Position numbers and translations under genes: made by a program
Part shown: positions 44,869-53,561 of the stretch, piece after piece
Numbering within the stretch: the stretch's first letter is position 1
How the letters are laid out: every line of letters begins with the position of its first letter
The notes under the pieces: generated by a model
Database searches by the model: none
Seen by the model: only the letters and a program-made list of their open reading frames with translations
Told to the model about the DNA's origin: nothing
From: Gammaproteobacteria bacterium
GTDB lineage: Bacteria; Pseudomonadota; Gammaproteobacteria; Pseudomonadales; Azotimanducaceae
DNA length: 64,000 nt
Direction: 5' to 3'
Assembly (NCBI GenBank): GCA_002725995.1
Contig: PBRQ01000055.1
Span: forward strand, 1-64,000

Positions 44869-46485
44869 TTGAAAAAGTATGATGCAATAGTCATTGGGGC
44901 CGGACACAACGGCCTAACAAATGCAGCCTATCTAGCCAAGGCCGGCCTCGATGTAGTGGTGCTCGAGAAGAACCCTTATATCGGTGGTGCAACGGTGAGC
45001 CGTGAATTGCATGAGGGTTGGATGTATTCCAACTGTTCCTATGTCTGTAGCTTGCTGCGCCCTGAAATTTCACGAGACCTAAACCTACCAAAATTTGGAT
45101 TGCAGGTGATCCCCTATGTTGGTGGAGTGACCTTTAAGCGTGATGGGGATTACTTCGGCAACTACGATGACCACGAACGGCAATACCGCGAGATAGCCAG
45201 GCATTCCAAAAGAGATGCCAACGCCTACGAGCGCTACACCGCCGACGTCACCAAACAGACACGCTTTATCCGCCCCTTCCTGTTACGCACACCACCAGAT
45301 CCAACCTCCTTCAAGCCGAGGGATATCCAGGAGCTACTGTTCCTTGCCAAGTCCTTCTACAATCTTGGCGAAAAGGTACTTGGCGATACACTTAGATTCT
45401 GGACCATGAGTATCGGTGATTTCCTCGATGAGTACTTTGAGACAGACGTCATTAAATGCCACCTGGCCGGCAGCGGTATTATTGGTACAGCATTGGGTGT
45501 TTATTCGCCGGGCACGGCCTACGTCCTGCTGCATCACTATATGGGTGAGGTAGATGGTTCAGTGGGTGCCTGGGGATTTGCCCGGGGTGGTATGGGGTCC
45601 GTATCCAAGGCATTGGCCGGAGCCTTCCAATCATTCGGTGGTGAAATCCGAGCCGATGCTGAGGTGGATAGAATTCTGGCGACGGCGGGACGAACGAGCG
45701 GCGTAGTTCTCGCCAATGGCGACGAAATTTATGCAGATATTGTTGTTTCCAACCTTGATCCAAAGCGTACTTTCCTCGATATCATGGCTGAAGAAGATCT
45801 ACCGGCTTCCGTTGTCAAGCAGGCTAAAAATTTCAAAATTCGTGGCTCCTCGGGAAAGCTCAACATTGCCCTCGACGGCCTGCCAACATTTAATAGCCTG
45901 CCACCCAAGAGTCCGCTAATGACCGGCGATATGCATTTCATCGATTCCCTTGAGCGCATGGAACGGGCCTATGATGATTGGAAGAATGGAACCTGGTCTC
46001 AGGATCCCTATGTCGATATGTTAATACCAACACAGGTAGACCCAACGATGGCACCAGTGGGCAAACACATGATGAGTGTGTTCGTCCAGTATGCTCCACC
46101 CAAACTTGCGACCGGCAAGTGGACAGATAAAGATCGAGATGCTTTCGGGAAAACGGTCATCGATCAGATTGGAAGTTACAGCCCGAATTTTAAAGACCTT
46201 ATTCTTCATGCGGAAGTCAGAACACCACAGGATATTGAGGATGAAGTTGGACTGACTGAAGGCAACATCTTCCAGGGTGAATTAACCTTCGATCAATTGC
46301 TGTTTAACAGGCCTTTCCCCGGCTATGCCCAATATCGTGGACCTGTAAAGGGCATGTACATCTGCGGCTCAGGCACACACCCCGGAGGAGGCGTCATGTC
46401 GGCCCCCGGCGCAAATGCCGCGCGGGAAATTCTGATGGATTTAAATCACCCAACAACAGTCCCGGAGGCCTATCCGGATGACTGA
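44869..46485 (+). CDS. PYROXD2/phytoene-desaturase-like FAD oxidoreductase, type A, cassette 3 (A3)
   Basis: A 538-aa flavoprotein. A TTG at 44869 gives LKKYDAIVIGAGHNG, matching MKKYDAIVVGAGHNG of A2, and is preferred over the ORF-track GTG at 44857; the ribosome site (GTGAGTAGG) is weak. Type-A marks are all present: NCSYVCSLLRPEI, LRTPPDPTSFK, GVYSPGTAYVLLHHYMGEVDGS, KNFKIRGSSGK and FDQLLFNRPFPGYAQYRGPVKGMYICGSGTHPGGGVMS. It leads the third cassette on the plus strand, overlapping B3 by 8 nt. Very similar to A2; probably the most recent duplication of the three. Confidence 0.84.
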   Translation: MKKYDAIVIGAGHNGLTNAAYLAKAGLDVVVLEKNPYIGGATVSRELHEGWMYSNCSYVCSLLRPEISRDLNLPKFGLQVIPYVGGVTFKRDGDYFGNYDDHERQYREIARHSKRDANAYERYTADVTKQTRFIRPFLLRTPPDPTSFKPRDIQELLFLAKSFYNLGEKVLGDTLRFWTMSIGDFLDEYFETDVIKCHLAGSGIIGTALGVYSPGTAYVLLHHYMGEVDGSVGAWGFARGGMGSVSKALAGAFQSFGGEIRADAEVDRILATAGRTSGVVLANGDEIYADIVVSNLDPKRTFLDIMAEEDLPASVVKQAKNFKIRGSSGKLNIALDGLPTFNSLPPKSPLMTGDMHFIDSLERMERAYDDWKNGTWSQDPYVDMLIPTQVDPTMAPVGKHMMSVFVQYAPPKLATGKWTDKDRDAFGKTVIDQIGSYSPNFKDLILHAEVRTPQDIEDEVGLTEGNIFQGELTFDQLLFNRPFPGYAQYRGPVKGMYICGSGTHPGGGVMSAPGANAAREILMDLNHPTTVPEAYPDD

Positions 46486-48052
46486 TAGCAAGCATATCGA
46501 TGTGGTAGTAGTCGGTGCCGGGCACAACGGTCTCGTTAGCGCAGCTTACCTAGCCAAGTCAGGCCTGCAGGTTCTGGTGCTGGAAGCCTCTGACAAGGTT
46601 GGCGGCGCTGCCGCCACCAGTGAATTCAGTGAAGGCTTTTCAGTTTCCGAATGCGCACACTTTCTGTACTCGTTGCACCCAACAATCGTCAAGGATCTGC
46701 AACTGGCCAATCATGGCCTGTTCTACGTTGCCACAGATCTCAAAACCGTCGCACTGTCCAGCGAAGGAAAGCACATCACCATGGCGGGAAGCGAAATCCA
46801 GGGCGAAGATGTTTCCACTGAGGATATCAGCAACTATCGCCGATTCCATACTCAAATGAAGCGGTTTTCGAAAGTACTGGCGAGTTCTTTTACGCACAGG
46901 CCCCCTCGTCTCGTCGATGGCGATATGAAGGATAAGTTGTCACTGCTGAAGCTTGGCTGGAATGCCAGAAAAATGGGCAGACAGAATATGCTGGAATTGC
47001 TACGTATCGGTGCGATCAATATCTACGACGTGCTGAATGAAAATTTTGACAACCAACTTCTTAAAGGCGCGCTTAGCCTGGAAGCAGTTCTTGGATCCCA
47101 TACGGGCCCGCGATCCCCAAATACTGTTCTGGGACTTTTATACAGGCGCGTTGGAGAAACATACGGATTTCGCGGACCGACGATTCCATCTGGAGGCATG
47201 GGCAATGTATCCAATGCAATCGCTTCATCAGCCACATCACTGGGGGCAGCAATTCGCACTAGCAGCCCGGTTGAGAGGATACTAATCCGGGACGGGAAGG
47301 TTGCCGGAGTAAAATTAAGCGATGGCGAAGTTATCAACTGCGACCGGGTCATCTCCAATGCGGACCCAAAGTATACTTTTTCAAAACTTGTCGGCTACCC
47401 GCAGTTGGAAACAGGTTTTTCCCGTCGTGCGGCTAACATTCGGATGAAAGGGAATACTGCCAAGCTACATCTAGCACTTGAGGCGCTGCCAGAATTTACG
47501 GGCCTCAATACAAACGATATTGGTAATCGTCTGGTTATCGCACCAGGTCCAGATTATGTGGAAAATGCCTTTAACCATGCAAAGTATGGAGAATTTTCTG
47601 AACACCCCATCATGGAAATTAGCATACCCACCGTCCATGATACGAGTCTGGCACCGACCGGGAAACACGTACTGTCAGCGGTCGTCCAGTACGCCCCGCA
47701 CAATCTTAAGCAGGGGTGGTCAGAGGCGAATGAAGAGTTTACGGCGCTATTGCTTGACCTGCTGGAGAGCTATGCCCCGGGCATTAAAAAGCTCGTCATT
47801 GCCAGCGAGCTCCTGACACCCGCTGATATTGAATCCCGGTTTGGCACTACTGCTGGTCACTGGCATCATGGCGAACTGGCCCTGGATCAGTTTCTGATGC
47901 TACGCCCATTCCCCGGCATGGGCCAATACGCAGCACCCGTCAAAGGTCTCTTCCTCTGTGGAGCCGGTAGTCATCCTGGTGGAAATGTCATGGGACTTGT
48001 CGGCCGAAACTGTGCGAATACCCTACTTGAAGCTGGAGCAGCAAGTGACTGA
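46478..48052 (+). CDS. PYROXD2/phytoene-desaturase-like FAD oxidoreductase, type B, cassette 3 (B3)
   Basis: A 524-aa flavoprotein beginning MTDSKHIDVVVVGAGHNGLVSAAYLAKSG, with the FAD site and VLVLEASDKVGGAAAT. Type-B marks: MLELLRIGAINIYDVLNENFDNQLLKGALSLEAVLGSHTGPRSPN, RFGTTAGHWHHGELALDQFLMLRP and LFLCGAGSHPGGNVMGLVGRNCA. The ATG lies in an 8-nt ATGACTGA overlap with the A3 stop. Its own stop overlaps the T3 GTG start, again by 8 nt. Functional partner of A3 by arrangement. Confidence 0.84.
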   Translation: MTDSKHIDVVVVGAGHNGLVSAAYLAKSGLQVLVLEASDKVGGAAATSEFSEGFSVSECAHFLYSLHPTIVKDLQLANHGLFYVATDLKTVALSSEGKHITMAGSEIQGEDVSTEDISNYRRFHTQMKRFSKVLASSFTHRPPRLVDGDMKDKLSLLKLGWNARKMGRQNMLELLRIGAINIYDVLNENFDNQLLKGALSLEAVLGSHTGPRSPNTVLGLLYRRVGETYGFRGPTIPSGGMGNVSNAIASSATSLGAAIRTSSPVERILIRDGKVAGVKLSDGEVINCDRVISNADPKYTFSKLVGYPQLETGFSRRAANIRMKGNTAKLHLALEALPEFTGLNTNDIGNRLVIAPGPDYVENAFNHAKYGEFSEHPIMEISIPTVHDTSLAPTGKHVLSAVVQYAPHNLKQGWSEANEEFTALLLDLLESYAPGIKKLVIASELLTPADIESRFGTTAGHWHHGELALDQFLMLRPFPGMGQYAAPVKGLFLCGAGSHPGGNVMGLVGRNCANTLLEAGAASD

Positions 48053-49232
48053 TTTAGAGATCCCACCTCTCCTGTTACAGACACCATTTCACTCCAGGGT
48101 TTCCGCCGCATGCGAAATGAACCTGTGGGAGGATTGGAAGGGCTACACAACACCCGTTGCCTACAGCAACGTAGAGCTGGAATATTTCGCCATGCGGAAT
48201 TCAGCCAGCATCTTCGATATAACGCCCATGACCAAGTATCGAATCACTGGCGCCGATGGACATGCTTACCTCGACCGCCTGGTCACCCGCAATCTTAAAA
48301 ATTTGGATGTTGGCCGGGTTATGTACACCGCCTGGTGTAACGATGAAGGCAAGGTAATTGATGATGGCACCATTTTTCATGTGAACGACGATACCTTCAT
48401 ACTCTGCGCTCAGGAGCGGCACCTGGACTGGATGGAATGGTCTGCATTGGGCTTTGATGTGAAGATTGAAGATGTAACTGAGGAGATTGCAGCACTTTCC
48501 TTTCAGGGTCCAACCAGTTGCGCCATATTGAAAATAATGGGGCTCACCGGTGTCGAAAATCTAAAATCATTCGACCTGCAGCACTATCCATTTGGACAAA
48601 CGCAATTGATGGTTTCGCGAACCGGCTTTACTGCTGACCTGGGGTACGAGTTGTGGATCGAGCCAGACCACGCTGAAGCCTTGTGGGATGCGCTTATGGC
48701 AGCTGGACGGGACTACAACGTTAAGCCAGTGGGTGCCGAGGCGCTGCAGATCGCCAGAGTCGAGGCGGGTTTTATTCAGGCCGGTGTTGATTTTGTTCCA
48801 GCTGAGCAAGAAGTGCGCGTTGAGCGATCGAGATCCCCATATGAACTGGGTCTCGGCTGGCTAGTGCATCTGAAAAAACCGAACTTCAACGGTCAGCAGG
48901 CACTTAAGGAAGAAAAGCTCAAAGGGTCTCGCTTTCGTTTTACGAGGCTGGATGTCCAGGGAAACAAGCCGGCAGAGAATTCCTTTATTTTCAATCGACA
49001 GAACAAGGTTGTTGGGGTGGTAACATCCGCGGCCTGGGTTCCTACTGCAAAGAGAAACGTAGCTTTTGCCTCCCTGGAAATGCCCTGGGGCAAGCCCGGG
49101 AATGAACTATGGGCCGAGATATACTATCTTCGTGAACTCAAGTGGGCTCGTGTCCTGGAGAAATGCACGGTTATTGAGGAACCAATTTTCGACCCGGAAC
49201 GACGACACGCGACCCCGGCACTAGACTACTAG
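48045..49232 (+). CDS. GcvT/T-protein-like THF-dependent transferase, cassette 3 (T3)
   Basis: A 395-aa paralogue of T1 and T2. The ORF track begins at 47958, but the GTG at 48045 (VTDLEIPPLLLQTPFHSR), inside a GTGACTGA overlap with the B3 stop and with GGAG nearby, fits the family start. It keeps RVMYTAWCNDEGKVIDDGTIFHV, ALSFQGPTSCAIL, VSRTGFTADLGYELWIEPDHAEALWDAL, RVEAGFIQAGVDF and VTSAAWVPTAKRNVAFASL. Inferred one-carbon transfer to THF. It is followed after 7 bp by the PuuB-like oxidase, suggesting a four-gene A3-B3-T3-oxidase unit. Confidence 0.86.
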   Translation: MTDLEIPPLLLQTPFHSRVSAACEMNLWEDWKGYTTPVAYSNVELEYFAMRNSASIFDITPMTKYRITGADGHAYLDRLVTRNLKNLDVGRVMYTAWCNDEGKVIDDGTIFHVNDDTFILCAQERHLDWMEWSALGFDVKIEDVTEEIAALSFQGPTSCAILKIMGLTGVENLKSFDLQHYPFGQTQLMVSRTGFTADLGYELWIEPDHAEALWDALMAAGRDYNVKPVGAEALQIARVEAGFIQAGVDFVPAEQEVRVERSRSPYELGLGWLVHLKKPNFNGQQALKEEKLKGSRFRFTRLDVQGNKPAENSFIFNRQNKVVGVVTSAAWVPTAKRNVAFASLEMPWGKPGNELWAEIYYLRELKWARVLEKCTVIEEPIFDPERRHATPALDY

Positions 49233-49239
49233 CCCACCG

Positions 49240-50511
49240 GTGACTAATTCAAAAGAGCATACGGACTCATACTACGCGGCTACCCGCAATGATTTGACTA
49301 GCTACCCTGCCCTGAACGAAGAAATAGAAACTGAAATCTGTATCATCGGCGGTGGATTTACTGGTGTGGCATGCGCACTGACCATGGCCGAGCGTAGTCA
49401 CTCAGTAACTTTACTGGAACAACATCGAATTAGTTGGGGAGCCTCGGGCCGAAATGGAGGGCAACTCATCGGTGGAATCGGCGGGCGGGATTACTTGAAA
49501 AAGAGACTCGGAGACGATGCTGTCTGGAAGCTTGACTACCTTGGAAACGAAATCATTAAGGAGCGAATCAGCAAATATGAAATCGAATGCGATCTGAAGC
49601 CCGGTTATATTGAAGTCGCTTTCAAGCCAAGACAAATGGAGGGGTTGAGGAAAGAGTCCGAGGCGTACGAGTCAAGAGGACTGGGTCATCACTTGAGAAT
49701 GGTGGAACAAGATGAAATTCAATCTATGTTGGGAACAAGCGCCTATATTGGCGGCAGGACCAATGATTTGAATGGACACCTTCACCCCCTCAATCTCTGT
49801 GCTGGTGAAGCCAGAGCTGCCACAAGCCTTGGCGCATTGATTTATGAACAGAGTGAAGTGATCAATATTGAGCATGGCGAAAAAGTCAGGGTTTCTACCC
49901 CAGGCGGCTCAGTCACGGCAGACAAGGTCCTCCTTGCGGGTAACGCGTACCAGCACCTGGAGCAGAAAAATCTCTCCGGTCTGGTTTTTCCTGCTGGTAC
50001 TTTCATTATTGCAACTGAGCCACTCAGCGATGATGAGATTAAGGCAATCAATCCATATGATCTCGCTGTCTGTGATCTGAACAATGTACTGGACTACTAT
50101 CGTTTTTCACCGGACAACCGGCTCCTGTTCGGCGGGCGCTGTAACTATTCTGGCAAGGTGCCAAAAAGTATCAAAGCCAATATGCTGCCGAGGATGCTAA
50201 AGGTATTTCCGCAGCTGGAAGGTAAGAAGATAGACTATGAGTGGGGAGGAGATATTGGCATTGTAATCAAGCGTATCCCTTTGATGGGCAGGGTTACTGA
50301 CAATATTTTCTACTCAATAGGGTACTCCGGGCATGGCGTTGCACCAACCCACGTCGCCGCAGAAATTATTGCTGATGCCTTTGAGGGAGATATGGAGGTG
50401 TTGCAGGTCTATGAGCAGGTCAAACATTTTAGAATCCCACTGAGTCAGTGGTTCGGGAATCAGATAGTTGCCCTGGGGATGCTCTATTTCAGGGCCCTGG
50501 ACCACCTCTGA
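49240..50511 (+). CDS. DAO-family FAD oxidase, gamma-glutamylputrescine oxidase (PuuB)-like
   Basis: A 423-aa flavoprotein of the glycine-oxidase/PuuB group, starting at GTG 49240. It shows Rossmann FAD binding (CIIGGGFTGVACALTMAERSHSVTLLEQHRISWGASGRNGGQLIGGIGG), the covalent-flavin-free SGRNGG motif of PuuB and OrdL, and a C-terminal DYEWGGDIGIVIKRIPLMGRV ... YSIGYSGHGVAPTHVAAEIIADA. PuuB oxidises gamma-glutamyl-putrescine to the aldehyde with release of ammonia and H2O2. With the PuuA-like ligase at 39.6 kb it supports a gamma-glutamylated amine route, though sarcosine or glycine-type amines remain possible. It closes the plus-strand cassette 3 operon. Confidence 0.86.
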   Translation: MTNSKEHTDSYYAATRNDLTSYPALNEEIETEICIIGGGFTGVACALTMAERSHSVTLLEQHRISWGASGRNGGQLIGGIGGRDYLKKRLGDDAVWKLDYLGNEIIKERISKYEIECDLKPGYIEVAFKPRQMEGLRKESEAYESRGLGHHLRMVEQDEIQSMLGTSAYIGGRTNDLNGHLHPLNLCAGEARAATSLGALIYEQSEVINIEHGEKVRVSTPGGSVTADKVLLAGNAYQHLEQKNLSGLVFPAGTFIIATEPLSDDEIKAINPYDLAVCDLNNVLDYYRFSPDNRLLFGGRCNYSGKVPKSIKANMLPRMLKVFPQLEGKKIDYEWGGDIGIVIKRIPLMGRVTDNIFYSIGYSGHGVAPTHVAAEIIADAFEGDMEVLQVYEQVKHFRIPLSQWFGNQIVALGMLYFRALDHL

Positions 50512-50639
50512 TCGATAAGGCACCGGGCGCTGCCGCAGCTAACAACCAATGTTCGTCGCAGACCCTGCGACCTTCACAGAGGCGGCTACTGGCCTTGATC
50601 TAACTTAACTCAATGAATTCCGGTAGTTAGAATTGGAGG

Positions 50640-50700
50640 GTCTGGCGCTGGGGGCGGTGGGGGACGCCGAGCCGACGCTACAGAAGATTATGCGCCAGAC
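50640..50700. repeat. Inverted repeat with 9-bp perfect arms
   Basis: GTCTGGCGC (50640-50648) and GCGCCAGAC (50692-50700) flank a 43-nt GC-rich segment in the 220-bp gap between the convergent PuuB-like and cytochrome genes. No T-run follows. It may be a transcription-end structure or a leftover end of a small mobile element; neither is proved. Confidence 0.55.
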
Positions 50701-50732
50701 TATTCAATCCGGCGAATCATCTAATTTCCCTT

Positions 50733-51341
50733 CTAGTGCAACGTATTGATGTAAGCGACTACATCCTTAACGGCCTGATCATCAGCAAGCATCATTGCCA
50801 TGGGTCTCATTTGCTGGCCAAACATATCTGAAGGATCAGTTCCCCTGACACCCGTCCTGAAATTCTGAAGCTGCCGAACCAGGTACCAATCCTGTTGTGC
50901 CGTAAGGTCCGGAGAGTTCATCATTTTGAGACCCTTTGCATCAGGCCCATGGCAGCCACCACAGACTGCAAAAAGGGCCTTTCCATTGTCAGCATTTCCT
51001 TCGACCGTATTGGCCACTTTCTTTCGCTCCATGGAGCTGACATAAGCCGATACACTGGCAATTGCAGCATCATCTGCCAACATCAATGTCATCGCTCTCA
51101 TCTGCTGACCATAAATATCGGATTCATGTACGCCACGGGCACCAGATTTGAAATTCTTAAGCTGAGTCTCCATATACCAGGTTTCCTGGCCAGCTATCGC
51201 CGGTGCATTCAGAGCAACATTTCCCGATCCATCCGGGCTATGACAGGACACACATATAGCATAACCAGCGTCTTCTGCAACAGCGTTTGATGCAAATATG
51301 AAGAATGAAAAAACCCACAGAAAAGTCTTAGCTGCTCTCAT
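50733..51341 (-). CDS. Diheme cytochrome c4-like protein
   Basis: A 202-aa exported protein with a cleavable signal peptide (FLWVFSFFIFASNAVA) and two similar halves, each a class I cytochrome c: CVSCHSPDGSGN and CGGCHGPDAKGL supply the heme links and proximal His. The Met-rich segments FGQQMRAMTLMLAD and FGQQMRPMAMMLAD are likely axial ligand loops, one per half. Periplasmic electron carrier, normally passing electrons to terminal oxidases. It diverges from the HAD-phosphatase gene. Length and duplicated halves match cytochrome c4. Confidence 0.93.
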   Translation of the reverse strand: MRAAKTFLWVFSFFIFASNAVAEDAGYAICVSCHSPDGSGNVALNAPAIAGQETWYMETQLKNFKSGARGVHESDIYGQQMRAMTLMLADDAAIASVSAYVSSMERKKVANTVEGNADNGKALFAVCGGCHGPDAKGLKMMNSPDLTAQQDWYLVRQLQNFRTGVRGTDPSDMFGQQMRPMAMMLADDQAVKDVVAYINTLH

Positions 51342-51520
51342 TGAAACTATCCTTAATACTATTTGTGATTAGGCTGCGCCTGGAGAAATTGGGCGTAATT
51401 GGGGAATGTAAACTTTCAACTTGCCATCTCTATCAGGGAACCGAATTGTATCAGTGTAAATATACGCATTTCAATCATCGCATCTTGTTAAACTCCACGT
51501 TTTTCGACTCGAGCCAGCCA

Positions 51521-52372
51521 ATGCCCCCCATAAAGATGCTCGCCCTAGACCTAGATGGCACGCTTGCCGTCGACAATAATCAGGTACTGCCCGCTACCCG
51601 CTCAGCGCTACAGAAGCTTCACGAGACAGGTGTAGAAGTGGTTATTGCCACTGGGCGGCGCTTTCGCACAACTAAATTTGTGATGGAAAACCTTGGCTTC
51701 AATGTATATGCGGTCTGCAATGGTGGCGCGCTGGTTAAAACGCCCCATGCCAAAACATACCATAAAACCACCTATTCCTCGTCACAACTAGCCGATGTGG
51801 TGGGGGTTGCACGTGAGTCCAAGCTGGCCCTAATCGGGCAACGGGATGAGGATAATCGAGGCGGGCCGGATTTTGTCATTGATGATGCGATACCCTGGTC
51901 AGATGCCATTCACGGCTACTTTGATGGTAACGGGGCCTGGGGCCGCAAGGGGGACCTGCCCGCGCAGGAACCAGAAATCCTCATAACTGCTACATTTGGC
52001 GATGAGCAGCAACTCAAAACGCTATGCTGCAATATCCACCGCGCATTCCCAGAAACTTTTGAAACCATCACAGTTCCGCAACTGGGTTCTAAACACTGGT
52101 ATTGTGAGATCAGTCTGGCAAACATCACCAAATGGCATGGCCTCAACAAGCTGGCCTCTCTATTTGGTATCAGTTCGGCAAGCATATGTGCCGTCGGCGA
52201 CCAGTTCAATGACCTGCCCATGCTCAGGGAGGCGGGTCATGGCGTCGTAATGGGGAATGGTGATAAAGCCCTGTGTGCCCACGCGAAATTCGTCTGCGGC
52301 AATCACGATGAAGACGGTCTTCTTGATGTGGTTGAATATATTCATAAGCACAACGATCAGGCTGGTCAATGA
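51521..52372 (+). CDS. HAD-superfamily Cof-type phosphatase
   Basis: A 283-aa HAD-IIB phosphatase. The ATG at 51521 gives PPIKMLALDLDGTLAVD with the catalytic DxDGT at the very start; the ORF-track extension back to 51341 is not plausible. It contains VVIATGRRF (motif II Thr), a C2-type cap and the motif III/IV region KWHGLNKLASLFGI ... CAVGDQFNDLPMLREAGHGVVMGNG. It dephosphorylates a small phosphorylated metabolite such as a sugar phosphate or FMN. It overlaps the ChaC-like gene by 4 nt, so the two are co-translated. Confidence 0.88.
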   Translation: MPPIKMLALDLDGTLAVDNNQVLPATRSALQKLHETGVEVVIATGRRFRTTKFVMENLGFNVYAVCNGGALVKTPHAKTYHKTTYSSSQLADVVGVARESKLALIGQRDEDNRGGPDFVIDDAIPWSDAIHGYFDGNGAWGRKGDLPAQEPEILITATFGDEQQLKTLCCNIHRAFPETFETITVPQLGSKHWYCEISLANITKWHGLNKLASLFGISSASICAVGDQFNDLPMLREAGHGVVMGNGDKALCAHAKFVCGNHDEDGLLDVVEYIHKHNDQAGQ

Positions 52373-52914
52373 GCGGTGACCTGTGGATATTTGGTTATGG
52401 TTCGATCATGTGGCGGGCCGATTTCCCCTATATTGAATCGCAATCTGCCTACATCAAGGGATGGTGTCGCCGTTTCTGGCAGGGCTCCACTGATCACCGT
52501 GGTATTCCCGGGCAACCCGGACGGGTCGTGACGCTGATCGAACAGCCCGGTGAGGTTTGCGTGGGCCGGGCATATCGTGTGCGACGTGAGCAGGCAGATG
52601 ATGTTCTTGCGGGTTTAGACTACCGGGAAAAGGGCGGCTACGAGCAGTTACTGTTGAATGTCTATTTTGATGAATCCAATCTCACGGCCGGTATCACCTA
52701 TCATGCAACGGCGGAGAACCCGGACTACCTGGGTGAAGCACCCTTCCCTACTATCGCCAGACAGATCGCGTCGGCCCAGGGTCCAAGCGGTCCCAACAGC
52801 GAGTACATTCATAATCTACATGAGGCACTGCAACAAGAGAGTGCAACCGACGCCCACGTGGATGCCATTTTTCGGGAAGTGCGGCTGATTGAAGAAACAC
52901 TGCCAGCAAAATAG
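52369..52914 (+). CDS. ChaC-like gamma-glutamylcyclotransferase
   Basis: A 181-aa protein with the family start WIFGYGSIMWRADFPY (substrate loop YGS), then RRFWQGSTDHRGIPGQPGRVVTLIEQPGEVCVGRAYRV and the catalytic Glu in LDYREKGGYE. It cleaves gamma-glutamyl bonds, classically glutathione, giving 5-oxoproline. Overlaps the HAD phosphatase by 4 nt. A gamma-glutamyl-active enzyme a few kb from PuuA/PuuB-like genes is noteworthy, but it is in a different operon and the usual glutathione role is the simpler reading. Confidence 0.88.
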   Translation: MSGDLWIFGYGSIMWRADFPYIESQSAYIKGWCRRFWQGSTDHRGIPGQPGRVVTLIEQPGEVCVGRAYRVRREQADDVLAGLDYREKGGYEQLLLNVYFDESNLTAGITYHATAENPDYLGEAPFPTIARQIASAQGPSGPNSEYIHNLHEALQQESATDAHVDAIFREVRLIEETLPAK

Positions 52915-52974
52915 TTGGTACTGATACCATTAACAACTACTACATAAATAACCACTAATAGTTTACCTAAGGAA

Positions 52975-53529
52975 ATGGCCATGCGACTGGAAACACCACG
53001 AATAGCTCCAATACACGAAGACAACTGGAGTGATGAAACCAGGGAAAACATGAGGCAACAGCATGTCCAGGGAGAAGTAGCCAACATTTGGCGCACATTA
53101 GCCAATCATGAAAAGCTGGCTAAACGCTGGCAGGTCTTTGGCGCCCACATACTTTCCAAATCAACCCTCTCCACCCGTGAACGTGAAATCCTGATTCTGA
53201 GAACAGGCTGGCTATGCCAGGCAGAATATGAATGGGGGCAGCATGTAGTGATTGGAAAAAACGCCGGTCTTTCCGATGAAGAGATAGCCGGCATTAAGGA
53301 AGGATCATCAGCTTCGTTCTGGAGTGACCATGAAAAGCTACTCATCACGGCTGCTGACGAACTCATTGGTGATGCGTTTATGACAACGGAGACATGGAAT
53401 GGTCTGGCAGAAGCGTACTCAGAGCAGCAGCTGATGGATGTTGTCTTTACCTGCGGTCAATACAACCTTGTCTCGATGGCCTTAAACACCTTCGGCGTAC
53501 AGTTGGACGATAATATTTCCGGCTTCTAG
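52975..53529 (+). CDS. Carboxymuconolactone decarboxylase-family (AhpD-like) protein
   Basis: A 184-aa all-helical CMD-family protein. It has LSTREREILILRTGWLCQAEYEWGQHVVIGKNAGLSDEEI; the CxxxxxxxH arrangement (LCQAEYEWGQH) matches the family position, but the second Cys of the AhpD CxxC pair is absent, so a peroxidase role is unlikely. Similar proteins occur beside catabolic genes of aromatic and steroid pathways. AAGG lies just upstream of the start. It stands alone, convergent with the phosphotransferase gene. Substrate unknown. Confidence 0.85.
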   Translation: MAMRLETPRIAPIHEDNWSDETRENMRQQHVQGEVANIWRTLANHEKLAKRWQVFGAHILSKSTLSTREREILILRTGWLCQAEYEWGQHVVIGKNAGLSDEEIAGIKEGSSASFWSDHEKLLITAADELIGDAFMTTETWNGLAEAYSEQQLMDVVFTCGQYNLVSMALNTFGVQLDDNISGF

Positions 53530-53561
53530 CTCACCCGGGGTTTAGTTGCACCAGTGCAGGC

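Noticed and set aside
25767-49232. Assembly duplication as the source of the three cassettes
   Set aside because: The protein sequences differ at many positions, gene order and strand differ, and non-paralogous genes separate the copies.
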